The notes below the pieces were generated by a model. It was not told the DNA's origin, made no database searches, and saw nothing but the letters and a program-made list of their open reading frames with translations. The position numbers and the translations under genes were made by a program. This document shows positions 11,812 through 24,800 of a DNA stretch of 64,000 nt, piece by piece; the first letter of the stretch is position 1; each line of letters starts with the position of its first letter. Source of the stretch: Helichrysum umbraculigerum. Its lineage: Eukaryota; Streptophyta; Magnoliopsida; Asterales; Asteraceae. The stretch covers positions 76,030,059 to 76,094,058 of the forward strand of contig CATIUR010000001.1 in NCBI GenBank assembly GCA_949592205.1, in the 5' to 3' direction.

Positions 11812-13194
11812 TTATTCTACATCAGTGGGCATGTAGGACATTGATCCAGCAATTGTCTCTTGATCTTCAATCTCAGCCATCAAAGCTTCTTCTTCTGACT
11901 GAGCTTTCCAATCATAAGATCCATCCAACTGCTTTACCACTAAGGCTTTGGAAGCAAGAATACTTCCCGAACCTTGTTTTCCATTAGCTTCTACTTTAGG
12001 TCTTTGGCATTCACGAGCGAAATGACCAATACCTTGACAGTTAAAGCATCTGACCTTGGTTTTATCAAACCCTGATCTATTGCCCAAAACCTTTCTACCA
12101 GTTCTCTTGAGGAAATTCTTAACTTTTCTGGATACCAATGCTAGTAATTCCTGAAGTTCCAATTCCTCAACGTAGTCCGAATCGATCTGTTCATAATCCT
12201 CGTCAAACAGAACAGGATCATTGATCTTTCCCTCAATATAGTTCTCATAAGATGCAACAAAGGATGCAAGAACAGACAGTTGTTGTTCGGCAGATTTCAC
12301 ACTCATAGGCATCTTCTGATGCTCTTGAGATGACTTCTCAGAACTCTTTCCTTTAGATTCATCAATAGAGGAGGAAATAAAACACAGATCCTCAGATATT
12401 ATTTCACCATTCTCACCAGTATCACTAACTAACAATGCAGTGGTTGAACTAGAAGACGAAGTCGAAAGATTTGTTTTTCCATGATATAACCCAGGGTTCT
12501 GAACCTGATCAGAATTGGTATCTCTTAACTTTTTGGTGAAATCATAACCTCTGAGCTTGTCAATGACCTGCTCTAAGGTAATGGTAGCATATCTGGTTTC
12601 GTTATCTTTGATCATAACACCATACATTTCCCACTTAGAAGGCAAACCCTCAACAAATTTTTCGGTTTTATCAACTTCTTCTACAGTGATCTCATGGTAT
12701 TCTAACTCACTTAGCAAATGGTAGAAACGAGTAACATAACCATCAAGATCTTCTCCCTTCAAAGCTTTAAACATAGTAAATTGCTTCTTGAGAAGATTCT
12801 TCTTGCCAGCTCTCACTTGTGGACTTCCCTCACCTCTTTTCTCAAGAGCTTCCCAGAGCGTTCTTGCAGTATGAAAATACTTCAGCTGATGAGCGATTTC
12901 CTTTGGAAGACACATCTTAATACAAGAATGAGCTCGATTTTCAGACTTGTATTCTTCCTTCTGTTGGTCACTCATATTCTGATAAGTAAGTACCACAATA
13001 GCATTTTGAACAGTTTGAGTAGGTGCCGTGTATCCATTCTTAATACACATCCAGATTGACAGATCATGGAATCTACAGTAAGATTCAAATCTGTCTTTCC
13101 AGTTATAGTAATCTTCGATCTTCAACAACTTAGGTGGAACATTTGATTTTCCCACCTCGTGTTCCATCTCGATCATTTTACTAAGATCAGACAT
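11812..13194 (-). pseudogene. Copia-A gag (UBN2-type capsid and CCHC knuckle)
   Basis: The start is taken at the ATG at 13192-13194 (MSDLSKMIE). Upstream codons in frame are translated leader repeat. The capsid-type core includes YYNWKDRFESYCRF, LWEALEKRGEG and LDGYVTRFYHLLSELEYH, as in plant Copia gag. The zinc knuckle CFNCQGIGHFAREC at about residue 383 binds RNA. The piece ends at TAA 11812-11814, after which homologous sequence continues in phase. The protein would form virus-like particles. The gene is broken, and stops further on rule out a full Gag-Pol. Confidence 0.88.
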
Positions 13195-13244
13195 CTTATT
13201 GTTTAACAAATTAACAATCACACGAAAATCAGAAAGTTCAATTC

Positions 13245-13402
13245 GTAGGAACTCGACTCGCAAAACAAGAACTCAGTTCGCAGGACGAAACTCAATTCGC
13301 AGGATGGAACTCGGTTCGTAGGATTGAACTCTGTTCGTAAGAGTGAACTCGGTTCGTGAGATTGAACTTGGTTCGTGAGAATGAACTCGGTTCGTAGAAT
13401 CG
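13245..13402 (-). repeat. Tandem repeat of about 20 bp in the Copia-A leader
   Basis: Seven to eight imperfect units of the form GAACTCGGTTCGTAGGATT occur in a row. They vary mainly at GGTTCGT versus AGTTCGC. They lie between the primer site and the gag ATG and run into the open frame upstream of the start codon. Related AGTCGAG/TTCG words recur in the LTR (13870-14035). Confidence 0.8.
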
Positions 13403-13590
13403 GCTGAAAACCCCAAAAACGAAAATTTTAGGTTTTTGATCGACTAAACCCTAAGATTTCGGTCGAATTCGAACCTAAACACTTCCAGAGACTGATTTTG
13501 ATCATTTTTACGCACTATTGCACGTACCAACAACCCTAAATCAATCGTTATTATCCAAAAACCTCGAACTTAAACGTATTTAGCCCGAAA

Positions 13591-13602
13591 GCTCTGATAC
13601 CA
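13591..13602 (-). other. Copia-A primer binding site, initiator tRNA-Met
   Basis: GCTCTGATACCA on the plus strand is TGGTATCAGAGC on the sense strand, the usual Copia primer site. It lies 2 nt inside the 5' LTR. Confidence 0.9.
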
Positions 13603-13604
13603 AT

Positions 13605-14218
13605 TGTAAGTCCCTAGTTCTTAGGATCGATAACGAGGTTATCTTTAGGTATTAAGGTGCGGAATTCCTCAATACTTGGTTCACGGATTGTGAACGAATT
13701 GTTTCGCAAGATAATAGCGAATTGATTAACGTTTTGCTTTGTATTGATTATAACGAATGTTAATCTATCAATACCTAGCCTAACAATACTTAGAATTACG
13801 AATTAATGCTCTGGAAATCGAATGGCAAAAGTTCTTTTTGTTTAAACCCTAAGTTTGTATATATATGAATTCAGCCGACTCGACTCGCAGCCCGATGGGC
13901 TCTGCGAGTCAACTGACTTCGCAGGCCAAAACCAAGCCCATACTGATCTCGGTTCGTTGCCACCTCTACGAGCCCAGATCTCGACTCGCAAAACTCAATC
14001 CTGCGACTTGAGATCTCATCTCGCAGACAGACTTTAGTTTGCATTTTCATTCTCGATATTCGTCTAACACTTTATCTTCTAATATATTTAACGAATATTA
14101 ACAACAAACTAATATCATATTAATTATTACAATTCAAAATCAATTGTACACACTTGATTACAATAATCACTAGTACTATTACAAGCTAGATATGTTGTCA
14201 CACATACATGTCCCAACA
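13605..14218 (-). repeat. Copia-A 5' LTR
   Basis: 614 bp, TGTAAGTCCC...CCCAACA on the plus strand, with TG/CA termini. A TATA-like run (TCATATATATACAAAC on the minus strand, about 13852-13868) marks the promoter. Directly upstream on the sense strand (13870-14035) are five or more words built on CTGCGAGTCGAGT/TCGCAG. The flank 14219-14223 is GAAAG. Its partner would be beyond the left edge. Confidence 0.85.
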
Positions 14219-16457
14219 GAAAGCTGAAATTTCTGAATTTTCGGGAGGATTGACGCCTTTTTCTTTTGGGAGGAGTCTTTTTCTCCATTTGACTTTCTTT
14301 TCGTCAAAATTTTCTGGATATTTTTCTTTCTTTGACGTCATATCCTTGTGACTTCTCTTCTTTCATCTTTGGAACTTCTTATGAAGTTTGAGGGATGCTT
14401 TTGAGTAGGTAAGGGTTAACGTATTTATTTTTGGGTGTATAGATGGGTTCAAGAATGATGTGATTCGATCTCCTATTTACTCACCAGTTCGGATTCGAAA
14501 TGCATAACAAGAGCAAGTTCTGATTCTAAACACATACATCGGCATACTCAAGAATCGAAAAAGTGAAGCATTAAAAGTGAATGCTTTTTATATGTCTCAA
14601 GATACCTCACGAATCGAAAGTTGATTTGTTGTGTGCTTAGTCATGCGATGCTCTTTATGGGACTACCAAACTAATTTTTCAAAAGAACTTGTATTTCATT
14701 TGTCTTTCTTCCCCAAAGTAAATCATTCTTCGTCTAAAATTTTTCATTTTCAACATATTTTTAACTCAATTTTGAAAATTTTGTTTACTTTTTGGAGAAA
14801 CAGGGTCTTATAAAGAGCAACGATTTTAGAATCAAGCATATACCATTATCCATTTAACAGTAGTGCAACTACTGCTATCCCACACTTAAAGGAACATCGT
14901 CCTCGATGTTATTCTAAGCTCTGATTGGGGTAAAATCCCACACTTAGGGTTTGAAACATCTAAGACGCATTCTTTTAGCGTGTGTTGGGTTTGAATCCCA
15001 CACTTAGTGCTAAGCATATTGGATATGGTATATTTAAAACGAATGAAAGAGACGGTATAGAAGTACTCCCCGGTAGTTGCGGTGTTCCTTGGTTTGCATC
15101 TGCCGGACTCCGTCATTCTTGGTGCACTCTTGATCAAGTCTTTTTGTGATTGGTCTCTTAGGTGTGAATACGTCGGATATGCGATTCTTCGGGTGTTAAT
15201 GCTTCCTTGCAGGCTGGAGCATGCTTCGTATGATCCGAGTGTGAAAGATAGTCGGGGATTTCATCACTTCTTGGAAAGTTAAATTGCAGAAATGTAAAAA
15301 AAAAAACACGGGTTGCCTCCCGAGAAGCGCTCTTTTAAAGTCGAGAGCTCGACTTAGTCCTTTCTTCAGATGTTGCTGAATGCCTCCCTGGTGCTGGAGT
15401 GGTTACCGTGGTTCCTTGGTAAGCTATAGCGTGGAGGGAAGTATCGGAGGAATTGTTCTATCATTTCAGCAATTTGGGTCGGTGGGTTGGTGGATTCCAT
15501 TATGAAGCTTTTGAAGTGATCAGTTGCCAGTCTGTCAAGGATTGCCATCCCGTAGCTGATGTATCGAACTGCCCTTGTGACCGGCCCGTTAGGGTCAATT
15601 CGGGTGCAGGTGTAGGTTCGAACAATCTCACACTGGGGGTGGTTGTGACCTATCAAGGCGATTAGGGCCATGAATTAAGTCTTCACTTCTTCAAAGTCAC
15701 TAGCCAGAGGGTCTCCTCCAAAGGATCTGGTTGCTTGGCATACTTGTCGGATGAGTTGATGCTGCTCACGGTTGAAGGGAAAATACGAGTCTGTGAAGAC
15801 ATAAATTAGCTTGCTGAATATTTCGCGATATCCATCACGATAAACATTAAGCTCTACATCTTCTTCAGTGTACATTCCGCGTAGTCGAATCGTCACGTAA
15901 GTTGCTAGGTTGATTTGTGACATGTGCTGAATGAATCTTGGTACCTCGCGGGTTTCTTCTTCATATGCTGATTGGTTAAGTTCATCAATTATCAGCTCAA
16001 CATGATGACCAATGGTGGAATGAATGACGACCCTATAGTTCTCTGAGGCTGTGAGGTGTTCTCCAGTCTCGATGAGATCTAGAAGGGTTCTAAGATCTCC
16101 CACCATTCTGATATCAGCATAGTTTTGTGGGTTTCCAGTAGCTCTTTCAAGATGGGTCCTCATGGATGCTAGTGTAGCCTTCTGACTTGCTGAATAGGGA
16201 AAAGCTGATCCGGCCAAAGCACAATATACTTTTTGGTATATTTGCTTTTGGCTGCTACAGAACTCGACTTCTCCTATTGGGTAGTTGGGTCTTTCGGGCT
16301 GTTGAGTTTCTCTGGTGACTTGTTCTTGAAGGGAATCGGATAATTCTTGAATATGTCTGAGTAGAGCGTTGGGTACTGGTGCTAGGTATGAATCGTACTC
16401 TCGTTCGATTTGCCTTATCAGGTGTCTCTGGGCGGTGGTGTAGTTGTTAGTTGATTC
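14219..16457 (-). mobile_element. Fragment G: retroelement piece carrying ORF-U
   Basis: This minus-strand fragment is bounded by the Copia-A LTR on one side and solo LTR F on the other. Reading from 16457 it holds ORF-U, then at about 15305-15330 a GGGAGGCAACCCGTG block that I recall from many plant LTR elements. Three TAAGTGTGGG blocks follow, spaced about 60 bp (14879, 14937 and 14997 on the plus strand), resembling Athila polypurine tracts. Neither LTR nor primer site of its own remains. Apart from these, 14219-15300 shows only AT-rich non-coding sequence. Confidence 0.6.
15366..16457 (-). pseudogene. ORF-U, copy in fragment G (unrecognised retroelement protein)
   Basis: About 360 codons run in one frame with a single TAA at 15675-15677. 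The 5' end is cut by LTR F, so the true start is lost. I do not recognise the family. It aligns by eye with the element C protein at 36686-37897 through shared landmarks in the same order: AFPYSA.Q, LT....YR....STI..H, I(N/D)LATYV, a NHP-containing segment and, after the TAA, a DHFKSF...EMIEQFLRYF segment matching GHLESF...EMMKSFFVLY. The match across the stop shows it is a mutation. The sequence is soluble-looking and mostly helical, with no zinc knuckle, DSG, YVDD or DDE motif and no membrane segment. Confidence 0.72.
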
Positions 16458-17072
16458 TGTAACACCCGCCAATTTAGGACATTAATTAATGCCTAAACTA
16501 CTTGTAATTACCTGTATTTAGTTTTGTAATATTCTAAGTATATGTAATGTTTTGGTGTAATTACATACACGCTTACGCGATTTGATTAAATCGTGCGACT
16601 TAACCGGACTGAGTCCGACACGAGTAACTTGGACGTTGGTGACAAGCTTTTATAAATAATGAGGGTGTATATTTTATATATTCGAACGGACATTATTTAC
16701 ACCCATATTACTGGAATAATATACTATATCTAGCACGTTTTAGTGAAAACGTAGACAAACACGAACAATTGGTAATAACAAATGAACGAATCTCGACGAA
16801 ATATCTTAAGTATATTTTGTGAAACTTTAAGTAATTTTTATAGATACTTACGATAATTTTGAACGAAAAACGCACATTTTACTTTTAAAATGAAATGTAA
16901 AACGAACGGTTAAATAAACGAGACACAAAACGGAATTAAGAAATGAGAAACACGAAACTCGGATCGGGTCGGCCTAAACCCGCGGACCCAAGCCCCAAAC
17001 CGACCCATGATCCACCCCTTTTAAACACCCACCTCTTTCCTTTACTCTCATTTTTACCTCACAATTTCACAC

Positions 17073-17760
17073 TGTTAGTCCCTGTTTAACTTAATAAACA
17101 ATCGTATGTAATAAGCCTTGAATATATTATTGAGAAGTTGCGGAATCACACTCAATAATATTAAGAAGATCAACGAATATCAATTAATATGATGAACACA
17201 ATAATATACCGAAAGCTTCAATCTTATTAATGATATAAGACGAATACACTTGATGTATTAGGGTTACAGAAAACCTTGAAGCTGCGCAAAACCTTAACCT
17301 ATCTAGGTCTAAAGGATCTCTATTTATAACACATAGAGTCCTATACAATCTCCTACGAATATGGAATAAACTAACTTCCATAACCGACTCATACTTATCA
17401 CAAAATCATAAACAGTTGTAACTACCATTCTGAAGTAAACAGTTGTAACTATTACACATTCAGTGGTAACTGCTTCAATTGTAATATAAGACCAAGTACA
17501 AATATATAATCAGTGTTAACTGCTACATATATAACTAACAGTTACAGATACATAAGCAGTTTTAACTACTTACAGACACATAACTATCAGTTGTAATCTA
17601 TCTTCAATCAGTTGTAACACTTATCTTCTCTTCAGTTTTCTTCTATCAGTTGTAACTTCGTAAAGACAGTTTTAACCTTCAATACAAACAGTTTTAATCA
17701 CTTGTACTCTGTCTTCTCATCACAACTTCAACTCAGACCTGAAGCAGTTTTGACCCAACA
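17073..17760 (-). repeat. Copia-B LTR 1 (3' side)
   Basis: 688 bp with TGTTAGTCCC...GACCCAACA ends. Only one difference from 28236-28923 is visible by eye. The purine tract AAGTTTAGGGGGAGAT (sense strand) abuts it at 17761-17776. A TATA box (TTATAAATAGAG, minus strand, about 17317-17328) is preceded on the sense strand by about ten copies of GTTAMAACTG-like words (about 17405-17760). Confidence 0.93.
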
Positions 17761-17847
17761 ATCTCCCCCTAAACTTAATCTGTCCTTCACAGCATTAAGT
17801 TTCTTCTAATCCTCCATTATGAGCTTCACAAAATTCTTTCAAAACTG

Positions 17848-20800
17848 TTAGTCATTTCTTCTCTTTCTTCTATCTATCTCCTCCTTCTTATGAATCTGAT
17901 TCAGCACCATATATACCAATTCCAGAGCTACATCATCTAAAACTGCAGCTTGTAACCTTGCATTTCTCATGCCCATCAAAAATCTCAGATTTATATCATA
18001 AAATCTATCTGTCAACAACCAAATAAATACTGCATCATCCATAACAATCTGATGTACTCCAGGTTTGGCATGATAAATCCAATTTCTGACCTTGCTGAAA
18101 GTAGCAAACTGAAATGGAAACTCTTCTGGTTCAAACATAGCCTTAATCCAATGTCATGTAACCTTCTCAACCAGATTATCAAACTTCTTCAAATCTAAAT
18201 CCTTTTCCATCCCAATCTCATACATTCTCACCAAATCAGTTCTACTAATCCTCTTTATCAAATCCCTAAAAGATCTTCACCAAGATACATTTCCATCTGC
18301 TCTTTCAATTTTAATCTTGTGAATCTTAACAGGATTGACAAACTGCTCAATAGACCAATCAATGATACCAGGTAATTCAACATTAATTACCTCAGATTCC
18401 ATTGGTTGTAACAGAATAAACTCCTTCAATTCATCAATATTCCTTTCTCTATCAGGAATGTCATCCAACTCTCTTTTCTTTCTTTCAATTTCATCTTTCT
18501 TCCTTTTCTCAGCTTCTACCTTTTCTCTTTTTTCTCTTTCTTCCTTTTTCTTCCTTTTCCTTCAATTTCTTTTCTTTTTCAGCCTTTTTTCTTTCCTTTT
18601 CAGCTTCTTTCTTTTCCTTTTCTTTCTTCTCAATCACATCAGGATTCATATCATCTTTATCCCATAACTCCTACAATCTTTCTAAAGTCATCTGTTTCAA
18701 TGCATTCAAAGGAATATACCCACCTTTTAGCTTTGCAATCAAGTTCTTCTTCATCTGAGCTTTTGTTGGTGGTTTTGCAGCCTTTTTCTTTCTTGCCTCT
18801 TCTGCTTTCTTTTTCTTAATTTGATCAACAAGATACTCTATATCATCCTGCTTCTGCTCTTTCAACAAATATTCATCCCATTCTGCCACTTGCTCCTTTG
18901 TCATTTTCACAAATTTTCCTTCCTCAATCTCAACATCAATCAAGTTCTCTGCATTGAGCTCAGCCTGTAATCTTTGTGCATATTCAGTGTCATGAGCAGT
19001 TACTTCAGGTGGCACTGGTTTTTGCTTTTTCTTATTTGGTTCTTCTACCAGTTTTCCCTTGCCCTTATCTTTTGGATCAATCTTTGGCAATTCTTTCTTC
19101 TGTTGAACAGGAGCTGCAACAGGTTCTCTGATCTGAAATCTAGGCAAAGATGGTTGTTGTTTAGATGTCTTCTTTGGAGTTTCAACCTTCTTTCCTGTTC
19201 CTGTCATCTTAGCAGTTTTAACTGGAATGCTCTTTTTTCCAGTCTTTTCAACTTGTTGTTGAGCATCAGTTTGATCATCATTCTTTTCTGTTTCCACTGC
19301 TATCTCTGGTTTACTCACCTCATCATCATCATCCTCATCAATCTTTAACTCCTCAGTCTTTTCATCCAAATCAACCTCTACAGTCTGCTCCACTGACCCA
19401 ATAACCTCAGTATGTTCAGATTTATTGTCATCTGCCACTGGGTCATTCATCTCTGTTTCCACTGTCTCATATACTGACTCATTTATTTCCTGCTCTGTAG
19501 GTGGTGTTGGAGGTGTATGCACAAACTCATCATCTCCTGGTTGTTCCAATTCAATCTCTTCATCAACCTTGTCATCATCAGACACAACCTTATCATCTTT
19601 ATTTATCTTATCACCCAAATTTGTCCAGACCTTCTCCCCCTTTTTGAAATCATTTTGTGTAAATTGATAAGCATCCTCAGGTTCAGAAGTATCATGAACC
19701 ACATACTTCCTCCCTTTCTTCAAACATTTAATAACAATCCTTTCTAACTGTTGCACTCTCCTCTACAACTGAGCTACAATTTCATCTTTAGCTTTATTCT
19801 TCTTCCTCTCCTTTACAAATTCAGCCCATACATAATCAACCATTTTCGTCAATTCTAAGTTAGTTCTAGCCTCAACACCTTCAGGATGTGAATCCTTTGG
19901 TGAATCATTGACATCATCAAACTCTGACTCATGCCTAGCATGATCATCAAAGTCCCCTTTGTTCTTGGTACTGGGACCACTAGGATCATCTACAGGTGTA
20001 GAATCATGTCCATGTGTTGCCTCTGATGGGGTCTTATCAATGTTACTTCTGTCCTGCTCTGCCAGTGGGCTAGAAGCAGCCCTCTCAGAATGATCAACCT
20101 CCTCCTCATTGATCATCTGTTGTGATGAATCACTTGACTGAGACACCTGAGCAGCAGCAGCCTCAGATGCCTGTTTTCTAGCCTTTTTGGCTCTAGAAGA
20201 TTTAACTGTTGTGGTCCCTTGTTTTCTTTTATTACCCAGCTACTGTGGGTTGAGAAGTGGTGGGTGGAACCATTCTCTCAGTAGCCGGTTCAGCTTCAGT
20301 TGGTAGTACTGATGCTGTGGTGGAAGGTGCAGGAAACATTGTAGAAAATAATGCTGTAACCTTCCCTGAAAATTTAGTATCTCTCTTCATATTTACAAAA
20401 ACTTTGGGTTTAAAAGAGACAATACCAATAACTTTCTCAAGTGCAGTTAAATTAGGAATTTGTTCATTTAAGAACAACTGCACAAAACGTGGATACATCA
20501 AAAATTTAATCTTTGGCTGCTCAATGTTTCTAAGCATACCATAAAATATCAGATTTGAAAAATTAAACCTTTGACCAGTTGCAAGACAAGCAATTGCATA
20601 AGCAATGTTGCTTCCAAACTGCTCAAAAGATGATCTTTTAGATGACAAGCAGTGTAAAATTGTATGTATTAAAAACCTCCACTGATGAGAAAATAAGGTT
20701 TTCTGAAAAGTGAAAACTTCAAAAGAACCCTCATAACCCATCAATCGTAAAGTATCATACATAACAGTATCATCTAAAGTAGTTATACCTGCCTCATCAT

Positions 20801-21095
20801 CTAGTTGTAGTGAAGCTCTAATAGTAGCTTCTGTAACTACAACACGTGTATCCATAACTTCTGAAACGATTCTTTTAATCCCCTGTTCCTCTTATATTGA
20901 TGCATTCACCCAGAAATTGTTGATATGATCATGAGATATCCTGGGTGCCACAGTGAGAGCATGACGAATATGTGAAGCACGAAGGAAATCAATGATTTCC
21001 ACATAATCGTTTGCCTCAGCAGGTTTCATCAAGAATGCGATCATATTATGATCTTTTCCAATCGGTAGTTGAACAGTAGACGAAGTCGATGCCAT
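17848..21095 (-). pseudogene. Copia-B third ORF, downstream of pol
   Basis: This starts at ATG 21093-21095 and runs about 1080 codons, with a TAA at 20892, a small deletion frameshift near 20232, TAGs at 19763-19765 and 18671-18673, and further stops between 18468 and 18138. Comparison with B' shows the 20892 stop was GAA and the 19763 stop was CAG. The layout is an N-terminal globular domain of about 230 residues (NMIAFLMKPAE, FLIHTILHCLSSKRSS, KFLMYPRFVQLFL), then an acidic Ser/Thr-rich linker, a Lys-rich DKGKGKLVEEP block, a charged coiled coil and a C-terminal segment (DAVFIWLLTDRFYDINLRF). I recall similar ORFs in many Asteraceae Copia elements, but the function is unknown. There is no signal peptide or clear membrane span, which argues against a classical envelope. 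Confidence 0.78.
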
Positions 21096-21833
21096 GATAA
21101 GAAATCAAGTAATCGAAGAGAATCGAAGATGATTTTACAGAATTGAGAATCGATGAGACTTAGCACAGTGGTTGGTGTGTGTAATTTTGAAAGCGTAATG
21201 AAAAACCCTAAGTGTTGAGAGTTAAGTACTGAAATTAAATCAGTTGTAAACCCTAATTTGAACAAATCCCCAATTATAACTAAAACAGTGTTAATTAAGA
21301 AGAATAACACGTTCAGTGATAATTGTGAAAATAACCATCAGTGGTAATCAACACTTGGTTTCTCAAATACATCATTTACATAATAAAGCTAGCAGTGCTC
21401 ACTTGTACAAGCAGTACCAACCGACCAAGGCAGTGCTAACTTAATACAAGTAGTTCTTCAGTTCTAGCAAAATCATATAAACAAAGCAGTGGTTGAAATT
21501 TTTTTTTTTTATTTATTTATTTTTTTTTTTACCGAAAGCTAAACTCCACAAGCAGTTAAACTCTATAAACACCTGCAGTAGTTAAACTCCAAGGCATAGC
21601 AATATAACCTGCAGTGTTAATGCAAACAAAAATACAAGTATACAAGTATACAGTGTTAACTATACACTAACAGTGGTGAAGTGATTATTACCACTGTTTA
21701 TACTAAAAGTAGTAAACAGTGATAACGATACACATTACACACAATCAGTGTTTAATTAACAAATCAGTATTAACCCAAATTGAAATCACAGTAGATATTA
21801 TTCACAGAAAACAGTGTTATGAAAAAAAATTAC
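21096..21833 (-). promoter_or_regulatory. Copia-B spacer between pol and third ORF, rich in TTANMACTG words
   Basis: This 740-bp non-coding spacer carries a T/TTTA low-complexity run at 21501-21531. It has roughly a dozen words of the form TTANCACTG or TTACAACTG on the sense strand, the same family as in the LTR upstream of the TATA box. The B' copy (50147-50873) keeps the layout. An internal promoter for the third ORF is a possible reading (inference). Confidence 0.5.
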
Positions 21834-24800
21834 TTATGACAAATTGATCATTCCAATACTACTAACCAAGAATGTGAATCTGCCTACATCAAAATCTTTT
21901 GTAAACAGATCAGCAAACTGATTATCAGTATGAACTTTCAAAATTTGAATAAGTCTTTTCTCATTACAGTCTCTAATGAAATGATATCTGATTTCAATGT
22001 GCTTTGTTTTAGAATGTTTAACTGGGTTATTAATAATACTGATTGCAGAACTATTATCAATAAAGATAGGAGTATTAAGAAAGGTAAAACCGTAATCTAA
22101 CATCTGATTCTGAATCCATAGCACTTGAGCACAGCAACTTGCAGCTGCTACATATTCTGCCTCTGTTGTAGATGTAGATACAGTGGTTTGTTTCTTGCAT
22201 TGCCATGAAACCAATCTATCTCCCAAAAATTGACAACCTCCTGATGTAGATTTCCTGTCCAGATTAGCTCCTCCATAATCACTATCTGTGTAAGCTATCA
22301 GATCAAAAGAAGTAAACTTAGGATACCAAAGGCCCAATTTTGGCTGACCCTTTAAATATCTAAATATTCTTTTGACTGCAAGAAGATGTGACAACTTTGG
22401 ATTAGCTTGAAATCTTGCACATAAACACACTGTAAACATGATGTCAGGCCTTGATGAAGTGAGATACATAAGAGACCCGATCATTGATCTCTAAAGATGT
22501 TCATCCACACTCTCCCCCTCAAGATCTGCATGTAATTTCTTGTTTGTCTCAACTGGTGTGCTTGCAACTTTAGCATCTTTGTACCCAAACCGATCCAGTA
22601 TATCATTAACATACTTACTTTGATGAATAAAGATTCCTTCTTTCTGTTGCTTCACTTGCAGCCCCAAGAAAAATGTTAATTCCCCCATGGAGCTCATCTT
22701 GAACTTTTCATGCATCAGTGATTCAAACTCCTTGCAAAGACTATCCTTTGTTGAACCAAAAATGATATCATCTACATAGACTTGAACCAGTAGTATATCA
22801 TTCTTAATTCTTTTAGTAAACAAAGTTTTATCTATTGCACCCCTTTTGAATCCATTCTGCAACAGATAATCTGAAAAAGTATCATACCAAGCTCTAGGTG
22901 CTTGATGTAATCCATAAAGAGCTTTTTCAAGTTTGAAAACTTTATCAGGAAACTTAGAATCTTCAAACCCTGGTGGTTGACATACATAAACCTCTTCCTG
23001 TATAGTCCCATACAGAAAAGCACTTTTAACATCCATCTGATACACAATGAATCCCTTGAATGAAGCATAAGCCAAAAACAATCTAATTGCCTCTATTCTT
23101 GCAACAGGTGCAAAAACCTCATCATAATCAATCCCCTCTTCTTGTGAATATCCATGTGCAACCAATCTAGCCTTGTTTTTGATCACTATACCTCTTTCAT
23201 CCTTCTTGTTTTTGAAAATCCATTTAGTACCAATTGCCCTCTTCCCTTTAGGCAAATCAACCAATGTACAGACTTCTTGAATCTTAAACTGAAGCAACTC
23301 CTCTTGCATAGCTTCAATCCAACTAGGATCTCTCAAAGCTTCAGTAACCTTCTTTGGTTCTGTTTGAGACAGAAAACAGGCAAACAAAGAAGTATTAACA
23401 GCTTCTGTATCAAGATTTACTTCATCCTCATTTGCTGAAGCTTCAAACACCTGACTTTGATTTCTTGTTTTAACAGCAGATTCAATATCTCCTATTACAT
23501 TCTCAAGTGGATGATCTTTATGAGTAATGTATTTAGATGCTGCTGTTTCTTGAATCCCCACCTCCAAGTTGGTAAAATTTCCTTCTTGTCCAGACTCACT
23601 ACTTGACACTTCTCTTGCAATTCTCTTTGACACAGGAGTAGAGCTCATCAAATGTAGATAATTCAATTGTTCCTGCTCCTTGTCAAGATGCTTTGTGGGT
23701 GTCTGATCAACATCCACACCTTCCTTTGAATACTTTTGTGCTGGACTCATATCACTGTCCTCTGCACTGTCTTCCATAACAGGTCTATCAGAATCATCAA
23801 CATGAGTAAATGATGTTTCATCTGATTTTCCTGTTTCAAGATTCTGTGATGTCTTTGGTTGATCAGTTTCAAACACTTCTGGGGGATCAGGAGACCAAAT
23901 TGGAAATAATATGTATTCCAATGAATCATTCTTCTTTCCAGCTGATATTCCTGAGTCTGATCTACCTTCTCCATCACATGTTCCTGTATTTGTACCTGCA
24001 CTTGTACCTGCACTAGTATCCACATTTGTATATCTAAAAGCAGTGTTAAGTACATCAATATCAAACAGTGATTCAGGACCTTTTCCTTCAGGATTAACTG
24101 TGTTTTCATTAAAAGTGATGTGCATTGATTCTTCTATGATCCTGGTCCTTTGATTGAATACCCTATAAGATTTACTTTGAATAGAGTAACCAACAAATAT
24201 CCCCTCATCTGCCTTACTCTGAAACTTATCTAAGTGATCTTTGGTATTTAAGATTGTACAAAGACACCCAAAAGATTTTAAGAAACTAACCAAAGGCTTT
24301 CTCTTAAATAACAGTTCATATGGTGTCTTGTTATGAGGCTTAACAACAAATACTCTATTCTGAACATAGCAAGCTGTGCTAACTGCCTCTGCCCAAAAGG
24401 ACATAGGTAGCTTTGCATAAGATAGCATGGTTCTAGCAGCCTCAATCAGTGTCCTATTCCTCCTTTCAGCTACTCCATTTTGTTGAGGAGTTCTAGGTGC
24501 ACTAAATTCTCTCTTAATACCTTTAACTTCACAGAATTTATCCATCTCATGATTTTTAAATTCTGTTCCATTATCACTTCTGATGATCTTTACTCTTCTA
24601 TCCAATTGATTTTCCATCTTAGTTATAAATGATCTAAGTATTTCACCTGTCTCATCCTTTGTCCTAAGAAAGAAAACCCATGTAAATCTAGTGTAATCAT
24701 CTATAATCACAAGGCAATAAGACTTTTTCCCCATACTACTTATACTGGTTGGTCCAAATAAGTCCATATGCAATAAGAGTAAGGGTGTGCTGTTTGTGTT

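Larger units (their letters stand above)
1..14218 (-). mobile_element. Copia-A: decayed Ty1/copia retrotransposon, 3' end outside the window
   Basis: Reading right to left, the order is 5' LTR (13605-14218), tRNA-iMet primer site, leader, gag with a CCHC knuckle, protease, integrase, reverse transcriptase and RNase H. PR-INT-RT-RH is the Ty1/copia order. The 3' LTR lies beyond the left edge. Athila-A (1433-8510) splits pol between codons of the RT entry region, and the two halves match up across the CAACT duplication. Frames are broken by stops at 396-398, 9075, 10687, 10918 and 11812, plus a frame change between 10687 and 10523, so this copy is inactive. The large gag and two zinc knuckles suggest a Sirevirus-like lineage (inference). 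Confidence 0.9.

Noticed and set aside
18335..19747. Plus-strand open frames rich in Phe/Ser/Leu
   Set aside because: They are antisense of the Lys/Glu-rich third ORF of Copia-B.
17848..21095. Third ORF of Copia-B as a viral-type envelope gene
   Set aside because: No signal peptide, no clear transmembrane span and a Lys/Glu-rich coiled-coil composition; the position alone is not enough.
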